Notes: generated by a model from the sequence alone, not told the origin. Counted from the first letter of the stretch, positions 1 through 9,387 are shown. The stretch is DNA of 64,000 nt from Cytophagales bacterium (GCA_013299045.1 JAAFJX010000019.1:1-64000), one strand, 5' to 3'. A program made the numbers and translations.

Positions 1-1731
1 TAAACCCAGCTTTTTTTGTTCTTCTAAGGGCAGTTGGTAGAGCTTGGTATAGCTCTCGCGTTGCTTTTTCCAGTCGTTGAATTGATTGACTAGAACAGTA
101 TCTCCGCTGTTTAGAATGGTATTTTTCATTTTTTGAGTGGAAGAAAAAATGATGCCTTTGGTGAAGAGGGTTTGGTTGTAAACATAGGCCATGAAGGCAG
201 CATTTTTACACACGCTCGAAAATTTGTATAAATTACTGAATATATATTTTACAGACTTCCAGTAAGCCTGCTTTTCTTCTTCTGAAAGAATTGGTAACAA
301 GGCTTTTATTTGATTTTTTTGAACTTCTGCTGCTTCCAAATACGCAGAAAGAGCCTTAGAATCTTGCCCTTGTTCATTGTAAAGATTCGCTAAGTTGTTG
401 GTTATTGATGGGTATGATGAATGTGTTTTACCTATAATCTGTTCTACTATATTACGAGCGTCTATAAGCAGTTCTTCTGATTCTTTGTATTTTTTAAGTT
501 TACGGTACAGTATGGCTAAATTGGTGCAATACAAGGAATAGTCTAAGTGCTTTTTGCCCACAATTCTCTCCTTAATCCGAATGGCATCAAGATATAGCTG
601 CTCTGTTTTTTGAAAACGACCATTGTCTCGGTATAAATTAGCCAGATTATGACAAGTAGCTGCGTAGTCAAAATGCTCTTTTCCAAAAGTTTCTTCTCGA
701 ATTTTTAGGGCTTCAAGGTACAAGGTTTCAGCCTTATCAAAATAACCTGTTTCCTGATAAAGAGCAGCCAGATTGTGGCATGAAATAGCATAGTCTGGAC
801 TTTTTTTGCCCAAAAGTTCTTCAAGAGTTTGACTATTAGCAAGATACATTTTTTCTACTCTGTCATAAAAGCCGAGTTTGTAGTAAAGCCCCGCTAAATT
901 ATTGCAGGCAATAGCATAGTCATAGCTCTTTTTTCCCAGCTTATCTTCGCGAATTTGTAAGGCTTCAAGATAAAGCGTTTCTGCATTTTCATACCTTCCT
1001 ATTTTTCTGTAAAGGGCTGCCAAATTATTGCAAGAGGAAGCATAATCGAGATGTTTTTTGCCTAAAATTTCGCCCCTAATTTGCATACACTCCAAATAGA
1101 GCGCTTCGGCTTTATCAAAATAGCCGCGTTCGTGGTAGACAGCTGCTAAACTATTGCATGAATTGGCATAGGCGGTATGTTTGGTTCCAAGAATCTCTTT
1201 ACGAATTTGTAGCGCTTCAGAAAACAGTGCCTCAGCTTTATCGAAATAACCTAGTTCAAAATAAAGCCCTGCTAAATTACCGCAAGTGCTAGGATATAGT
1301 ATGTGTTTTTTTCCTACAGTTTTATCAACAACTTGACGCGCCTCAACGAATAGTTTTTCAGCTTCTTCATATCGCCCTAGTTGTTTGTAAATTCCCGCCA
1401 AATTGCCGTTTGCCGCAGCATAAATATAATGTTGATTTCCATAAGCCTTTTGAATAATTTGATGTGCTTCTTCAATAAGCGGTAGGGCGAGCTTATGTTT
1501 TCCAGAATTGGCATAAACAATTCCTAGATTTCGGGCTACTTTGGCATAACTCGTGTCTTTGCCATGCTGCACCTCCACTTTCTTGAGGGCAATTTGCAAA
1601 ACGGAGTCTGCTGCCTTAAATTTTTGTTGTTTGGTTAGGGCTTGCCCTAAACTATCTAACTGCTGCCAAGACTGGGCTTGGGTAAAATTACTCAAAAAGA
1701 GCATTACAATGATTAAAACCGTCTTTTTCAT
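1..1731 (-). CDS. Exported TPR-repeat protein, probably TPR-CHAT (C-terminal part outside window)
   Basis: The reading frame is open from the ATG at 1731 to the left edge (577 codons, no stop). It begins with a signal peptide (MKKTVLIIVMLFLSNFTQAQ), so the protein is probably exported to the periplasm or beyond. About ten 42-residue kinesin-light-chain-like TPR units follow, with recurrent 'YA.SC.NLA.LY...G.YDKAE.LYLEA..IREE.LG.KH' spacing. The last residues in the window match the linker that precedes the CHAT protease domain in the neighbouring gene (1765-4554) and in the gene at 50598, so a CHAT domain very likely follows off-window. It starts 33 bp after the stop of the upstream paralogue, so the two are tandem and probably cotranscribed. 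The CHAT prediction is inference; the TPR array is directly visible. Confidence 0.85.
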   Translation of the reverse strand, partial: MKKTVLIIVMLFLSNFTQAQSWQQLDSLGQALTKQQKFKAADSVLQIALKKVEVQHGKDTSYAKVARNLGIVYANSGKHKLALPLIEEAHQIIQKAYGNQHYIYAAANGNLAGIYKQLGRYEEAEKLFVEARQVVDKTVGKKHILYPSTCGNLAGLYFELGYFDKAEALFSEALQIRKEILGTKHTAYANSCNSLAAVYHERGYFDKAEALYLECMQIRGEILGKKHLDYASSCNNLAALYRKIGRYENAETLYLEALQIREDKLGKKSYDYAIACNNLAGLYYKLGFYDRVEKMYLANSQTLEELLGKKSPDYAISCHNLAALYQETGYFDKAETLYLEALKIREETFGKEHFDYAATCHNLANLYRDNGRFQKTEQLYLDAIRIKERIVGKKHLDYSLYCTNLAILYRKLKKYKESEELLIDARNIVEQIIGKTHSSYPSITNNLANLYNEQGQDSKALSAYLEAAEVQKNQIKALLPILSEEEKQAYWKSVKYIFSNLYKFSSVCKNAAFMAYVYNQTLFTKGIIFSSTQKMKNTILNSGDTVLVNQFNDWKKQRESYTKLYQLPLEEQKKLGL

Positions 1732-1764
1732 TGTGCATTTTCCTGTTATAGTTCACTAAACTTC

Positions 1765-4554
1765 TTATTCCCCCACCATCACAAAAGCACCCCAGTAGTA
1801 AGGCTCTGGGAAGCGTTTTTTGAGGTTCACTTGGGCTGTTTTGAAGGCTTGGCGCTTGCTTTGGCCTTTGAGCAGAGCCGTGTAAAATTCGGTCATCAGG
1901 GTTTGTGTGGCCTCGTCATCTACCTTCCAGAGGCTCATCAGCACGGACTTTGCGCCCGCTTGCTGAAAAGCGCGTTGCAAACCAAAAACACCCTCACCCG
2001 CCTGTATGTCGCCTAAGCCTGTTTCGCAAGCGGACATCACCACGAGTTCCGTATTGTCCAACGTCAAATTCATCACTTCTTCGGCTGTTAAAATGCCATC
2101 TTCGCCTTCTGGGTTGGGTTTTTGGCAGCCAGCCAGCAAAAGGCCAGAGCGCAGGAAAGGGTTTTTGAGTAAATTGCGGTTCATGGCTGTTTGCATATCT
2201 TGCACTTCAGAATCCTTGATTTCGGGAATAAAAAATCCATGCGTAGCCACGTGCAAAATGGTGGGGCTTTTGAGATTTTTAAGGGCTTCTTCGGTGGCGT
2301 TTTCGGCCAAAAGCAGGTTTACACTGAGCTTTCGTTTGTTGAAAAGGGCATAAATTTCTTCTACTTCTTTCCGTGTGCCGGGCAGCAAAGACACCGAACC
2401 CGCCACACCCACAGCGGACTGCATTCCTGAAAAGCCAAGCGAGCGGTCGCGCTTTTTTTCTGGCTCTTTTTCTGTATTCTCAGCCCCATAAATGGGGTAG
2501 CCGAGCAAATGAGCCTGATAATTCTCGTAGTTTTGGCTCAAATCACGGCTTTTTTTATTCAATTCAATCAAATCGCGGCTACTGCCAATGAGCTGAATAT
2601 TGGCTTCTTCTAAAAGAAATTTGCCTGTTTTAGTATTTTTGAGGGTATTCAGGCTGAGTTGATGAAAAACACCATCTGGCGACAAATAAATTTTCTTGAA
2701 GCCTTTTTTGTTCAAAGTCAATAACTTATCGGCTATTGGCTTCCAGAAGGCGTTGTAAGAAACCGTATCTTCTATTTTGAACTCAATGCAGTTTTTGTAA
2801 TAGTTCAAGAATTTGTCTTCAAGTTCTTGGGCATTTTTGAAGAGATAAAAAGCAGGATAGTTTTCTGTTTGGGCGGTTAGAAACAGTGCAATATAGGCCG
2901 AATCGGCCTTGATGATTTCTATAACGGCTTCATTTTTAGCTAATTTAGCTTTCACTTCCTGCCACTTGTAAGATTTTGTTTGCACGTTCTGGTCAAAGAG
3001 CGTGGACTTTTTAGACAGGTCTTTTTCCAAGTCATTGATTTGGTTTTTCATGCTTTCCAAATCCAGATTCTGTATTTTTTGCTCTTCGGGCGAGAGTTTG
3101 TAGAGCTTGCTATAAGTCTCGCGTTGCTTTTTCCAGTTGTTGTATTGATTGACTAGAGCGGTATCTCTGCTATTGAGAATGCTATTTTTGATCTTTTGAG
3201 TAGATGAGAAAATGATGCCTTTAGTAAGAAGTATCTGGTTATAGAGGTCGGCCATGATGGCAGGCTTTTCGGAAGAATAGGCTTCTGAAAAATCCCAAAA
3301 GCGTTCAAAATAACTCTTAACAGACAACCAGTAGGCCTGTTTTTCTTGCTCGGAAAAAATTGGAAATAGCACCTCTATTTCTTTTCGTTTATTTTGGATA
3401 GCTTCAAAATAATACGGCTCAGCTTTAGTACGATATGCTTGCGTTTGATACAAATCAGCGAAGCCCATACAACTTAGCGCATAGTCTGGATGTTGCTTAC
3501 CATATAGTTCCTGAAAAATATCTTTGGCTTCTTTATAGAGTTTTTCAGCATCATTGTATGAGCCTTCTGAGGCATATAGGCTAGCCAGATTATAGCAGGA
3601 GGCTGCATAGTCGGGGTGCTTTGTGCCTAAAACATTTTTCTGTACGTCCATTGCTTCCAAATAAGCTATTTTGCTTTCTTTAAACATACCTTTTTCTTTG
3701 TAAAGTTTACCTAAATTGAAGCAAGACATAGCATAGAGTTTATGTTTGTTTCCTAGCAGTTCTTCTCTGATTTTCTTGGCTTCCAAAAACATCAACTCAG
3801 CTTTGTCATTTAAGCCTCTTCTAGTATACAATGAGCCTAAATTATGACAAGAAATAGCATATTCAAGATGTTTTTTGCCAAGAACTGTTTCACAAATACC
3901 TCTGGCTTCCAAAAATAAGCCTTCGGCCTTATCATAAAGCCCTATCATTTCGTATAATGCGGCCAAATTACTACAAGAGGCAGCATAAAAGGGGTGTTTA
4001 TTGCCTAGTACTTCTTCTCTAATGCTTTTAACTTCTAAGTACAGAACTTCCGCTCTGTCGTAAAATCCTTGATAATCGTACAAAATGGCTAAGCCATTAC
4101 AAGAACTCGCATACTCTAAATGTTTTTTTCCTAGTATTTCCTCTCTGATGCGCTTGGCTTCTAAATAGAGAGGTTCGGCTATATTGTATAAGCCCAGTTC
4201 TTCATATAATATAGCTAAGCCATTGCATGAACGGGCATAATACAAGCTCTTCTTACCCAAATATTTTTCTCTGATGTCTTTGGCCTCATGCCAATACTGT
4301 TTGGCTTCATCGTAAATGCCTAAATAAAAATAAACAAGCCCACGATTATACACCACTTGTGCATAATTGGTGTCTTTTCCATGCAGCGCCTCTACCTCTT
4401 TTTGAGCTATTTGCAGAACAGAATCCGCTTCTTCAAAGCGCTGATTTTTAGTTAAAATTTGCCCTAGTGTATCCAGTTTTTGCCACGTTTGGGCTTGGGC
4501 AATGTTGTTTACATAGGGGAGTACAAACAAGAAAAAAACACACAATATACGCAT
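1765..4554 (-). CDS. Exported TPR-CHAT protein (caspase-like protease domain)
   Basis: A 929-residue protein starting at the ATG at 4554. The frame continues upstream, but this ATG is followed at once by a signal peptide (MRILCVFFLFVLPYVNNIAQ) and is preferred. About ten kinesin-light-chain-type TPR units occupy residues ~25-430, followed by a helical linker and a C-terminal CHAT domain (caspase HetF associated with TPRs). The expected Cys-His dyad is present: His772 in LHVATHGFF and Cys843 in VVMSACETGLG. CHAT proteins are clan CD cysteine proteases; known relatives act in regulated proteolysis, but the substrate here is unknown and the signal peptide suggests an extracytoplasmic role. The last 407 residues are almost identical to the protein at 50598-53504, while the TPR halves differ strongly. 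A related gene follows 33 bp downstream. Confidence 0.9.
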   Translation of the reverse strand: MRILCVFFLFVLPYVNNIAQAQTWQKLDTLGQILTKNQRFEEADSVLQIAQKEVEALHGKDTNYAQVVYNRGLVYFYLGIYDEAKQYWHEAKDIREKYLGKKSLYYARSCNGLAILYEELGLYNIAEPLYLEAKRIREEILGKKHLEYASSCNGLAILYDYQGFYDRAEVLYLEVKSIREEVLGNKHPFYAASCSNLAALYEMIGLYDKAEGLFLEARGICETVLGKKHLEYAISCHNLGSLYTRRGLNDKAELMFLEAKKIREELLGNKHKLYAMSCFNLGKLYKEKGMFKESKIAYLEAMDVQKNVLGTKHPDYAASCYNLASLYASEGSYNDAEKLYKEAKDIFQELYGKQHPDYALSCMGFADLYQTQAYRTKAEPYYFEAIQNKRKEIEVLFPIFSEQEKQAYWLSVKSYFERFWDFSEAYSSEKPAIMADLYNQILLTKGIIFSSTQKIKNSILNSRDTALVNQYNNWKKQRETYSKLYKLSPEEQKIQNLDLESMKNQINDLEKDLSKKSTLFDQNVQTKSYKWQEVKAKLAKNEAVIEIIKADSAYIALFLTAQTENYPAFYLFKNAQELEDKFLNYYKNCIEFKIEDTVSYNAFWKPIADKLLTLNKKGFKKIYLSPDGVFHQLSLNTLKNTKTGKFLLEEANIQLIGSSRDLIELNKKSRDLSQNYENYQAHLLGYPIYGAENTEKEPEKKRDRSLGFSGMQSAVGVAGSVSLLPGTRKEVEEIYALFNKRKLSVNLLLAENATEEALKNLKSPTILHVATHGFFIPEIKDSEVQDMQTAMNRNLLKNPFLRSGLLLAGCQKPNPEGEDGILTAEEVMNLTLDNTELVVMSACETGLGDIQAGEGVFGLQRAFQQAGAKSVLMSLWKVDDEATQTLMTEFYTALLKGQSKRQAFKTAQVNLKKRFPEPYYWGAFVMVGE
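1768..2988 (-). repeat. 1.2-kb near-identical inverted repeat, left copy (CHAT half)
   Basis: This segment encodes the last 407 residues of the TPR-CHAT protein. It matches 52281-53501 on the other strand with only two amino-acid differences (Ser to Asn and Val to Met near the C-terminus) and few silent changes. Upstream of it the two genes diverge quickly. The sharp boundary indicates gene conversion or a recent partial duplication. Confidence 0.9.
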
Positions 4555-4841
4555 AGGGCAGTTGTTTTTGGCGAGCAGTAAGCTTAAAGGTTTGTCAGCG
4601 GCTGTCAATCGAATTGCTAAATGTAGCAAGAATCGGGCAAATAATAAAGAAACCTAGCCTGTCTTTTGATTAACTTTAGTACAGATTTGTTGGCACTTCC
4701 TGAAAACATACATTTCAGGCAACATTAGATGTTTACAGTGGATTTTTCAAAGCTGAAACACTTTTTTTTGAAGTAATACTCAAAAAAAATGAAGACCTTA
4801 TGCCCTTTTTTTTAAGGGTATATTAGAAAGGAACTCTATCT

Positions 4842-5984
4842 CTAATCTTCGCTTTGGGTAATTCTAAAACCTGCCTTCAGCGGAAAATGGTCGGAGTAGT
4901 CTATACTTCTATCAAGCTCAAAATCTACGCATTGAATTGAAGGACTATAAAAAATGTTGTCTATCCGTAAAAAGAAGAGCAAAAAGCTATTAAAACTAAA
5001 GCCGAAACCATTTCCCTGCATTTCAAAGGCATTTTCTAAATGGTTCTTGAGTGTGATGTAAGAAAAACTATAAGGCAAATCGTTGAGGTCTCCGCTCAGA
5101 ATAACGTGCCGGTGTGGGGACTCTAAAATATGTTGCTCAATGGCTCTAATCTGCTCGGTTCGGCGCACGGCACCGTCTTCAAAGCGTTCTAAAACAGCCC
5201 AAAAGGCTTTTTCTAAAATGCTTTGGTTCTTGAGTGCTTCCTGGTCTATGTGCATAGACTGCAAGTGCAAGTTATAAACACGGACTGTGTCCTGGCCCCA
5301 AAGCGCATCAATAAAAATTGCACCATTGGCCGTCTTTTTATCAAATTTAACCTCGCCGCGTTGTACAATGGGGTGCTTGCTGAAAATAGCCATACCGAAC
5401 TCTGCCTTGATGTTATCGCGCGATATAATTTTAAAATGATGCTGGTAGTTTCTTTGTTTGCCTATTTTTTCTAAAGTGTTATAAACCGAGTAGTCAGGTG
5501 CATTATAAAATTCTTGTAAACATTTAAAATCTGAGTCGTCAGCACTAATCCAATCAATCATTTTAATTGAACTACTCTTATCCTCTTTTTCATAATTTTC
5601 ATAGGCGTTGAAAATATGCGTGTTATAGTTCAGCACCTTCAACTGAGGCGCTTCCTGCGGCCAGAGGCTTAAAGCATAAGTATAAAACAAGAACTTATAA
5701 CCAACCAAAAGACAAATCAACGAGTAAAGCGTTAGCTGAAAGCGCTTGCGCCATATCCAGAACAAGGCAAAAAATAACAGCAAGATTTGCCAAGCAGGAA
5801 TACTAAGGGCCAGCAGGCTTACCCAACTCACAATGGTAGGCGGCACGAAAGCCGTGCAGTACGCCAAAAGTGCCGCGATACACACAAAACGGTTGATAAA
5901 AAGCACAAAACGCACACGAGCGCGTCTGTGGTACACCTTTTTTTTGTCTTTTTGGGTAAGTTTTGCTATTTTTTTTCTTTCCAT
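4842..5984 (-). CDS. Membrane-anchored endonuclease/exonuclease/phosphatase (EEP) family protein
   Basis: About 380 residues. The N-terminus is strongly basic, followed by two or three hydrophobic segments (residues ~20-100), then an EEP (DNase I/Mg-dependent phosphodiesterase) domain. Family motifs are visible in order: LKVLNYNTHIFN at the domain start, the metal-binding Glu in LQEFYN, the HLQSM histidine, the LSGDLNDLPYS metal/catalytic loop, and the C-terminal SDHFPL. All catalytic positions appear intact. Proteins of this layout are common in Bacteroidota, and their substrate (nucleic acid, phospholipid or phosphorylated sugar) is not established. The start is uncertain: a GTG at 6017 in the same frame would add 11 residues; the ATG at 5984 is chosen because it leads directly into the basic cytoplasmic segment. 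Confidence 0.85.
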   Translation of the reverse strand: MERKKIAKLTQKDKKKVYHRRARVRFVLFINRFVCIAALLAYCTAFVPPTIVSWVSLLALSIPAWQILLLFFALFWIWRKRFQLTLYSLICLLVGYKFLFYTYALSLWPQEAPQLKVLNYNTHIFNAYENYEKEDKSSSIKMIDWISADDSDFKCLQEFYNAPDYSVYNTLEKIGKQRNYQHHFKIISRDNIKAEFGMAIFSKHPIVQRGEVKFDKKTANGAIFIDALWGQDTVRVYNLHLQSMHIDQEALKNQSILEKAFWAVLERFEDGAVRRTEQIRAIEQHILESPHRHVILSGDLNDLPYSFSYITLKNHLENAFEMQGNGFGFSFNSFLLFFLRIDNIFYSPSIQCVDFELDRSIDYSDHFPLKAGFRITQSED

Positions 5985-6041
5985 TTTTGCTAAGGTATGT
6001 AGCCTCAGCCTACTCACCCCCCACTAAAAAAGTTTGTAATT

Positions 6042-6554
6042 TTATGGTTTTGTCATGGTGTGGCCACACTTTTTGCAAGTACAAAGGTCTTCCGAATCAT
6101 AAAATTTACGCATAAGAGGCGGAAATTGCTTGACAATGTCGGTCAGTACGAAATAATCCTCAAAGAGCTTGTTGTTGCATTTTTCACAAAACCACAAAAA
6201 GCCGTCTAGTTCGCCCTCACGCCTATAGCGCTCAATAACAAGCCCAACAGTATTGGGGCCGCGCTGAGGCGAATGAGGCACTTTGGGCGGCAACAAAAAT
6301 ATTTCGCCTTCTTTAACTGGCACTTCCACCGCCTCACCTTTTTCGTCAATAAGTTTTAGAACAATGTCTCCTTCTATTTGATAAAAAAATTCTTCGCCTT
6401 CGTTGTAATGATAATCCTTGCGGGCATTGGGGCCTCCTACAACCATCACGATATAGTCTTTATTGCCGATATAAACTTGCTGATTGCCTACAGGTGGCTT
6501 GAGCAGATGACGGTTCTCATCTATCCACTGTTTTAAGTTAAACGGTGCTAGCAT
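6042..6554 (-). CDS. nbaC: 3-hydroxyanthranilate 3,4-dioxygenase
   Basis: 170 residues, the usual length of the bacterial enzyme that opens the ring of 3-hydroxyanthranilate to 2-amino-3-carboxymuconate semialdehyde in the kynurenine pathway. The cupin Fe(II) ligands are recognisable as His49 and Glu55 (DYHYNEGEEFFYQ) and His94 (KVPHSP). The C-terminal rubredoxin-like site found in bacterial homologues is present as Cys123/Cys126 (CEKC) and Cys160/Cys163 (CKKC). No other kynurenine-pathway gene is adjacent; a RidA-family protein resembling 2-aminomuconate deaminase lies at 18809-19228 and could act later in the same pathway. Soluble cytoplasmic enzyme. The assignment is firm from the metal sites and overall match. 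Confidence 0.93.
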   Translation of the reverse strand: MLAPFNLKQWIDENRHLLKPPVGNQQVYIGNKDYIVMVVGGPNARKDYHYNEGEEFFYQIEGDIVLKLIDEKGEAVEVPVKEGEIFLLPPKVPHSPQRGPNTVGLVIERYRREGELDGFLWFCEKCNNKLFEDYFVLTDIVKQFPPLMRKFYDSEDLCTCKKCGHTMTKP

Positions 6555-7150
6555 GGCTTTTAGGTTATCTTTTTAAAACACAAAAATTTTGTTTTGCAAT
6601 GATAAGGGCTTTGTGTCATATTCACAAAATTTCAAGTAAAGATTTGTTGATAGTAATTTAGAAGGTGTGATACTTTCTGTTTTTATTGATTTTATTCTGC
6701 AAAAAACATGATAAAAGCCTTACAATTATTCATACAATATTGGTTTATCAAAAATAGCGATGTGGCATTCTATTTCTACGCTTATCTCGCATATATTTTT
6801 AGCTGTTCAATAAACTAGTTTGTGGATGGTTTGCCTACTTTTTAGTCTGAATATCTGATTGTTAATTCATATTCAAATCTAAAAATTGTCAGCGTTTGTT
6901 TAGCTCACCACCTTTTAAAAAAGTCTATTTATTTTATCTCTGGCAATCCGTGTTTTTAAGGAAGGACTAGATACAAAAAATTAGTCCTTTTTTTCAGGAC
7001 AATCGCTTCGGAAGCCAAAGATAGGTAGAATTTTAAAGACCTCTATGGTAAACAGGCTGTAAAAATCTTTGTACTGGGTTTTGACAATTATCTGTTGAAT
7101 CTAAGGTTGCTTTTTTGTAAAAAACACACACAATGCCGTTCTTTGCAGGC
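6555..7150. other. 596-bp intergenic region between divergent genes
   Basis: Very A+T-rich with no convincing coding frame. It must hold the promoters of the divergent dioxygenase and epimerase genes, but no exact TAnnTTTG box with a well-spaced -33 element was found for either. The one clear structure is an intrinsic-terminator-like hairpin at 6962-6994 that has no obvious gene upstream on its strand. Confidence 0.5.
6962..6994 (+). terminator. Orphan intrinsic terminator-like hairpin
   Basis: AAGGACTA at 6962-6969 pairs perfectly with TAGTCCTT at 6982-6989, with a 12-nt A-rich loop, and is followed by a T run. On the plus strand this is a standard Rho-independent terminator, yet no plus-strand gene lies upstream in the window. 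It may end a small RNA, or act as insulation before the epimerase gene. Confidence 0.5.
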
Positions 7151-8128
7151 ATGATACAACATAAAAAAATACTCATTACTGGTGGGGCAGGCTTCATTGG
7201 TAGCAATTTATGCGAAAAATTCCTTGCGCAAAACAATGAAGTAGTTTGTTTGGATAATCTAAGCACAGGGCTGTCTCAAAATATTGAGCCTTATTTAGCA
7301 AATCCGCGTTTTAAGTGGTTAGAAGGCGATATTCGTTCGCTAAATCTTTGCATAGAGGCAGCAAAAGGCGTGGATATGATTTGTCATCAGGCTGCCTTGG
7401 GGTCTGTGCCGCGCTCAGTGGCTAATCCCTTGCCCTCGCATGAGCACAATGTTACTGGTTTTTTGAATATTCTGGAGGCTGCCAAAGCCAATGCGGTCAG
7501 GCGTGTTGTTTATGCAAGCAGTTCGTCTGTTTATGGCGATGCGCCAGAGCTGCCCAAACGCGAAGAAAAAATAGGGTTGCCGCTTTCGCCTTATGCAGTT
7601 ACAAAGTTGGCAGACGAACTTTATGCACACGTTTTTGGCGCACTCTATCCGCTTGAACTGATTGGTTTACGTTATTTCAATGTTTTTGGCAAAAAACAAA
7701 GGCCAGACGGCCCCTATGCGGCAGTAATACCCAAGTTCATCGCGTTGATGCTGGCAGGACAAGCACCCGAAATACACGGCGACGGTTCGCAAAGCCGCGA
7801 TTTCACCCACATCAATAATGTACTTAAAGCCAACGAACTAGCTTTAGAAACACAAAATCCTTTGGCCTATAATACTGTTTATAATGTAGCTTGTGGTTCT
7901 AACACCACAGTTTTAGAGCTATTTGAAGGTATCAAAACACTGCTTGCACCAGACTACCCTCATATTGCCGCAATGCAACCTTGCTTCGTGCCTAAGCGGG
8001 CGGGCGATGTGGCACATTCATTGGCCTCTATAGAACGCGCAGAAAACCTACTTGGCTATGAACCAACACATGATTTTGAGCAAGGCTTAACAGAGGCTAT
8101 TGCTTGGTATAAAAAACATCACTCTTAA
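7151..8128 (+). CDS. NAD-dependent sugar-nucleotide epimerase (UDP-GlcNAc/Glc 4-epimerase type)
   Basis: 325 residues from the ATG at 7151, which places the Rossmann fold five residues after the start (an in-frame ATG at 7133 would add six residues). Extended short-chain dehydrogenase features: the GGAGFIGS dinucleotide loop, the SSSSVYGD strand with the active-site Ser, and the YAVTK catalytic Tyr/Lys pair. 'LRYFNVFGKKQRPDGPYAAVIPKF' positions (given here as landmarks LRYFNVFG and GPYAAVIPKF) resemble WbpP/TviC-like UDP-N-acetylglucosamine 4-epimerases. It would interconvert UDP-hexosamines or hexoses for polysaccharide synthesis. It stands alone rather than in a polysaccharide cluster. Exact substrate is not decidable from sequence. 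Confidence 0.88.
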   Translation: MIQHKKILITGGAGFIGSNLCEKFLAQNNEVVCLDNLSTGLSQNIEPYLANPRFKWLEGDIRSLNLCIEAAKGVDMICHQAALGSVPRSVANPLPSHEHNVTGFLNILEAAKANAVRRVVYASSSSVYGDAPELPKREEKIGLPLSPYAVTKLADELYAHVFGALYPLELIGLRYFNVFGKKQRPDGPYAAVIPKFIALMLAGQAPEIHGDGSQSRDFTHINNVLKANELALETQNPLAYNTVYNVACGSNTTVLELFEGIKTLLAPDYPHIAAMQPCFVPKRAGDVAHSLASIERAENLLGYEPTHDFEQGLTEAIAWYKKHHS

Positions 8129-8185
8129 TAATATAATTGTATATGTTAATTTCAATACCAAGTACTTAAGGGACATTGCTATATC

Positions 8186-8224
8186 TAAAAAAGCCAGAGA
8201 GTTGTTTAGTTCTTCCCTGGCTTT
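8186..8224 (-). terminator. Intrinsic terminator of the lipoprotein gene at 8250
   Basis: AAAGCCAG (8190-8197) pairs with CTGGCTTT (8217-8224); read on the minus strand the stem ends in a run of six T. It lies 26 bp past the stop codon of the minus-strand gene at 8250-8741. Confidence 0.7.
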
Positions 8225-8249
8225 AGTGCGCAGACTAGCCAAAGTTGTT

Positions 8250-8741
8250 TTACAACTTTTTGAATGATAAAATATTTTCTACTTCGCCTTTGGTCATGCT
8301 CTCAGTATCAGGGTAACCTGGCTGGCAGGGATAACCTTTGGTCATGTTATACTTGATTTCAAACTTTGTTCCAACCATTTCAGGATTACCTGTTGGGCCT
8401 TGCCCAAGTTCTTTGATGAGAGAGTCCCATAGTGCCTGCTCCTCTTGGTTCAACTGGTTTGTTTGTGCTACGCCAAAATCCCCGCAAGAAAAGGTAAGAT
8501 GCGGACAGTCGCCCATCTCAAAGGACTCAAAAGTTCCCTGAACAGTTTTTACATTACTAGTATTGGCTGCCCCATCAGCATTGCTTTCAGGGCCATCGCC
8601 TTCTTCAGCAAGCCCTGTTTCGGTATCCTCTGTGTTAGAGCCTGTTTCGTCTTCTATCTCTTGGGTATTAGTACTGCCACTTGCACACCCCCAAAAGGTC
8701 ATGGTGCAAGCTATCATCCAGATGAATAAACTTTTTCTCAT
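8250..8741 (-). CDS. Hypothetical lipoprotein
   Basis: 163 residues. A short basic N-terminus and hydrophobic stretch end in a lipobox-like TFWGC, so Cys19 is probably lipidated. A low-complexity acidic/Ser/Thr/Gly linker (residues ~20-65) follows, then a small unrecognised domain with three cysteines (residues ~78-157). The acidic linker after the lipid anchor is typical of surface or outer-membrane lipoproteins in Bacteroidota. No family is recognised. It is monocistronic, with its own terminator downstream. Confidence 0.75.
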   Translation of the reverse strand: MRKSLFIWMIACTMTFWGCASGSTNTQEIEDETGSNTEDTETGLAEEGDGPESNADGAANTSNVKTVQGTFESFEMGDCPHLTFSCGDFGVAQTNQLNQEEQALWDSLIKELGQGPTGNPEMVGTKFEIKYNMTKGYPCQPGYPDTESMTKGEVENILSFKKL

Positions 8742-8983
8742 GGTTTTGTATTATCTAATTTTTTTGATTGAAAGAGTCGTTTTAAAACGCTTCAAATTTA
8801 GAGAAAAAAGTGAACAATAGATAGTGATAAAAAAATATCACAAAAGTATATTTTTTTATCTTCGTATAAACAAAAAGCCTTATATTGCGCACAATGATTA
8901 AGTTTTATGCCTAATAGCATTCCAGCAGTATTTTATCAGACTTAATTTTATATCTTTTTACATTTTAAAGTATAAACCTGTTC

Positions 8984-9364
8984 GTGAAGTTTGCCTTTTT
9001 TTTCTGCGCGCTTTTTGTTCTTATGTTCCAATTAACGCTAGCACAAGAACAAGGCCTGCCAGCAGTAACAGCAAAATTTGACAAAGATTTTGTTCTCACT
9101 CTGAGTGGTACGGTTGGCCTAAACGGAGAATACACTGCATCATTAGAAGAGCACAACTTCACAAATTTTGAGGCAGCTAAAACCTACTGGAACTATCTTC
9201 GCGACAACTTGGTGCATTTTGCGCTTATACAAAAGGACAAGACCCTCTACGTAGTCATCTATCCGCACACGCAGTATGTGCGAGGGTGGCTTCTTACCGA
9301 CTGGAATGCTTATTTTGAGCAAAACAAGACAAAGTACTCCAGTGCCTTTAAAGACTTTAAGTAA
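8984..9364 (+). CDS. Small exported hypothetical protein
   Basis: 126 residues starting at a GTG; the first ~20 residues form a signal peptide (MKFAFFFCALFVLMFQLTLA). The mature part (~105 residues) begins with beta-strand-like alternation and has aromatic residues around TYWNYLRDN and WLLTDWNAYF. No family is recognised. It ends 23 bp before the large T9SS substrate gene and there is no terminator between, so the two are probably cotranscribed. Confidence 0.7.
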   Translation: MKFAFFFCALFVLMFQLTLAQEQGLPAVTAKFDKDFVLTLSGTVGLNGEYTASLEEHNFTNFEAAKTYWNYLRDNLVHFALIQKDKTLYVVIYPHTQYVRGWLLTDWNAYFEQNKTKYSSAFKDFK

Positions 9365-9387
9365 AGAATTAAAAAAAAATACCAAAG

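Noticed and set aside
1831-2591. Plus-strand frames opposite the CHAT domain (also mirrored at 52678-53364)
   Set aside because: They are antisense shadows that recur because the two CHAT halves are nearly identical.
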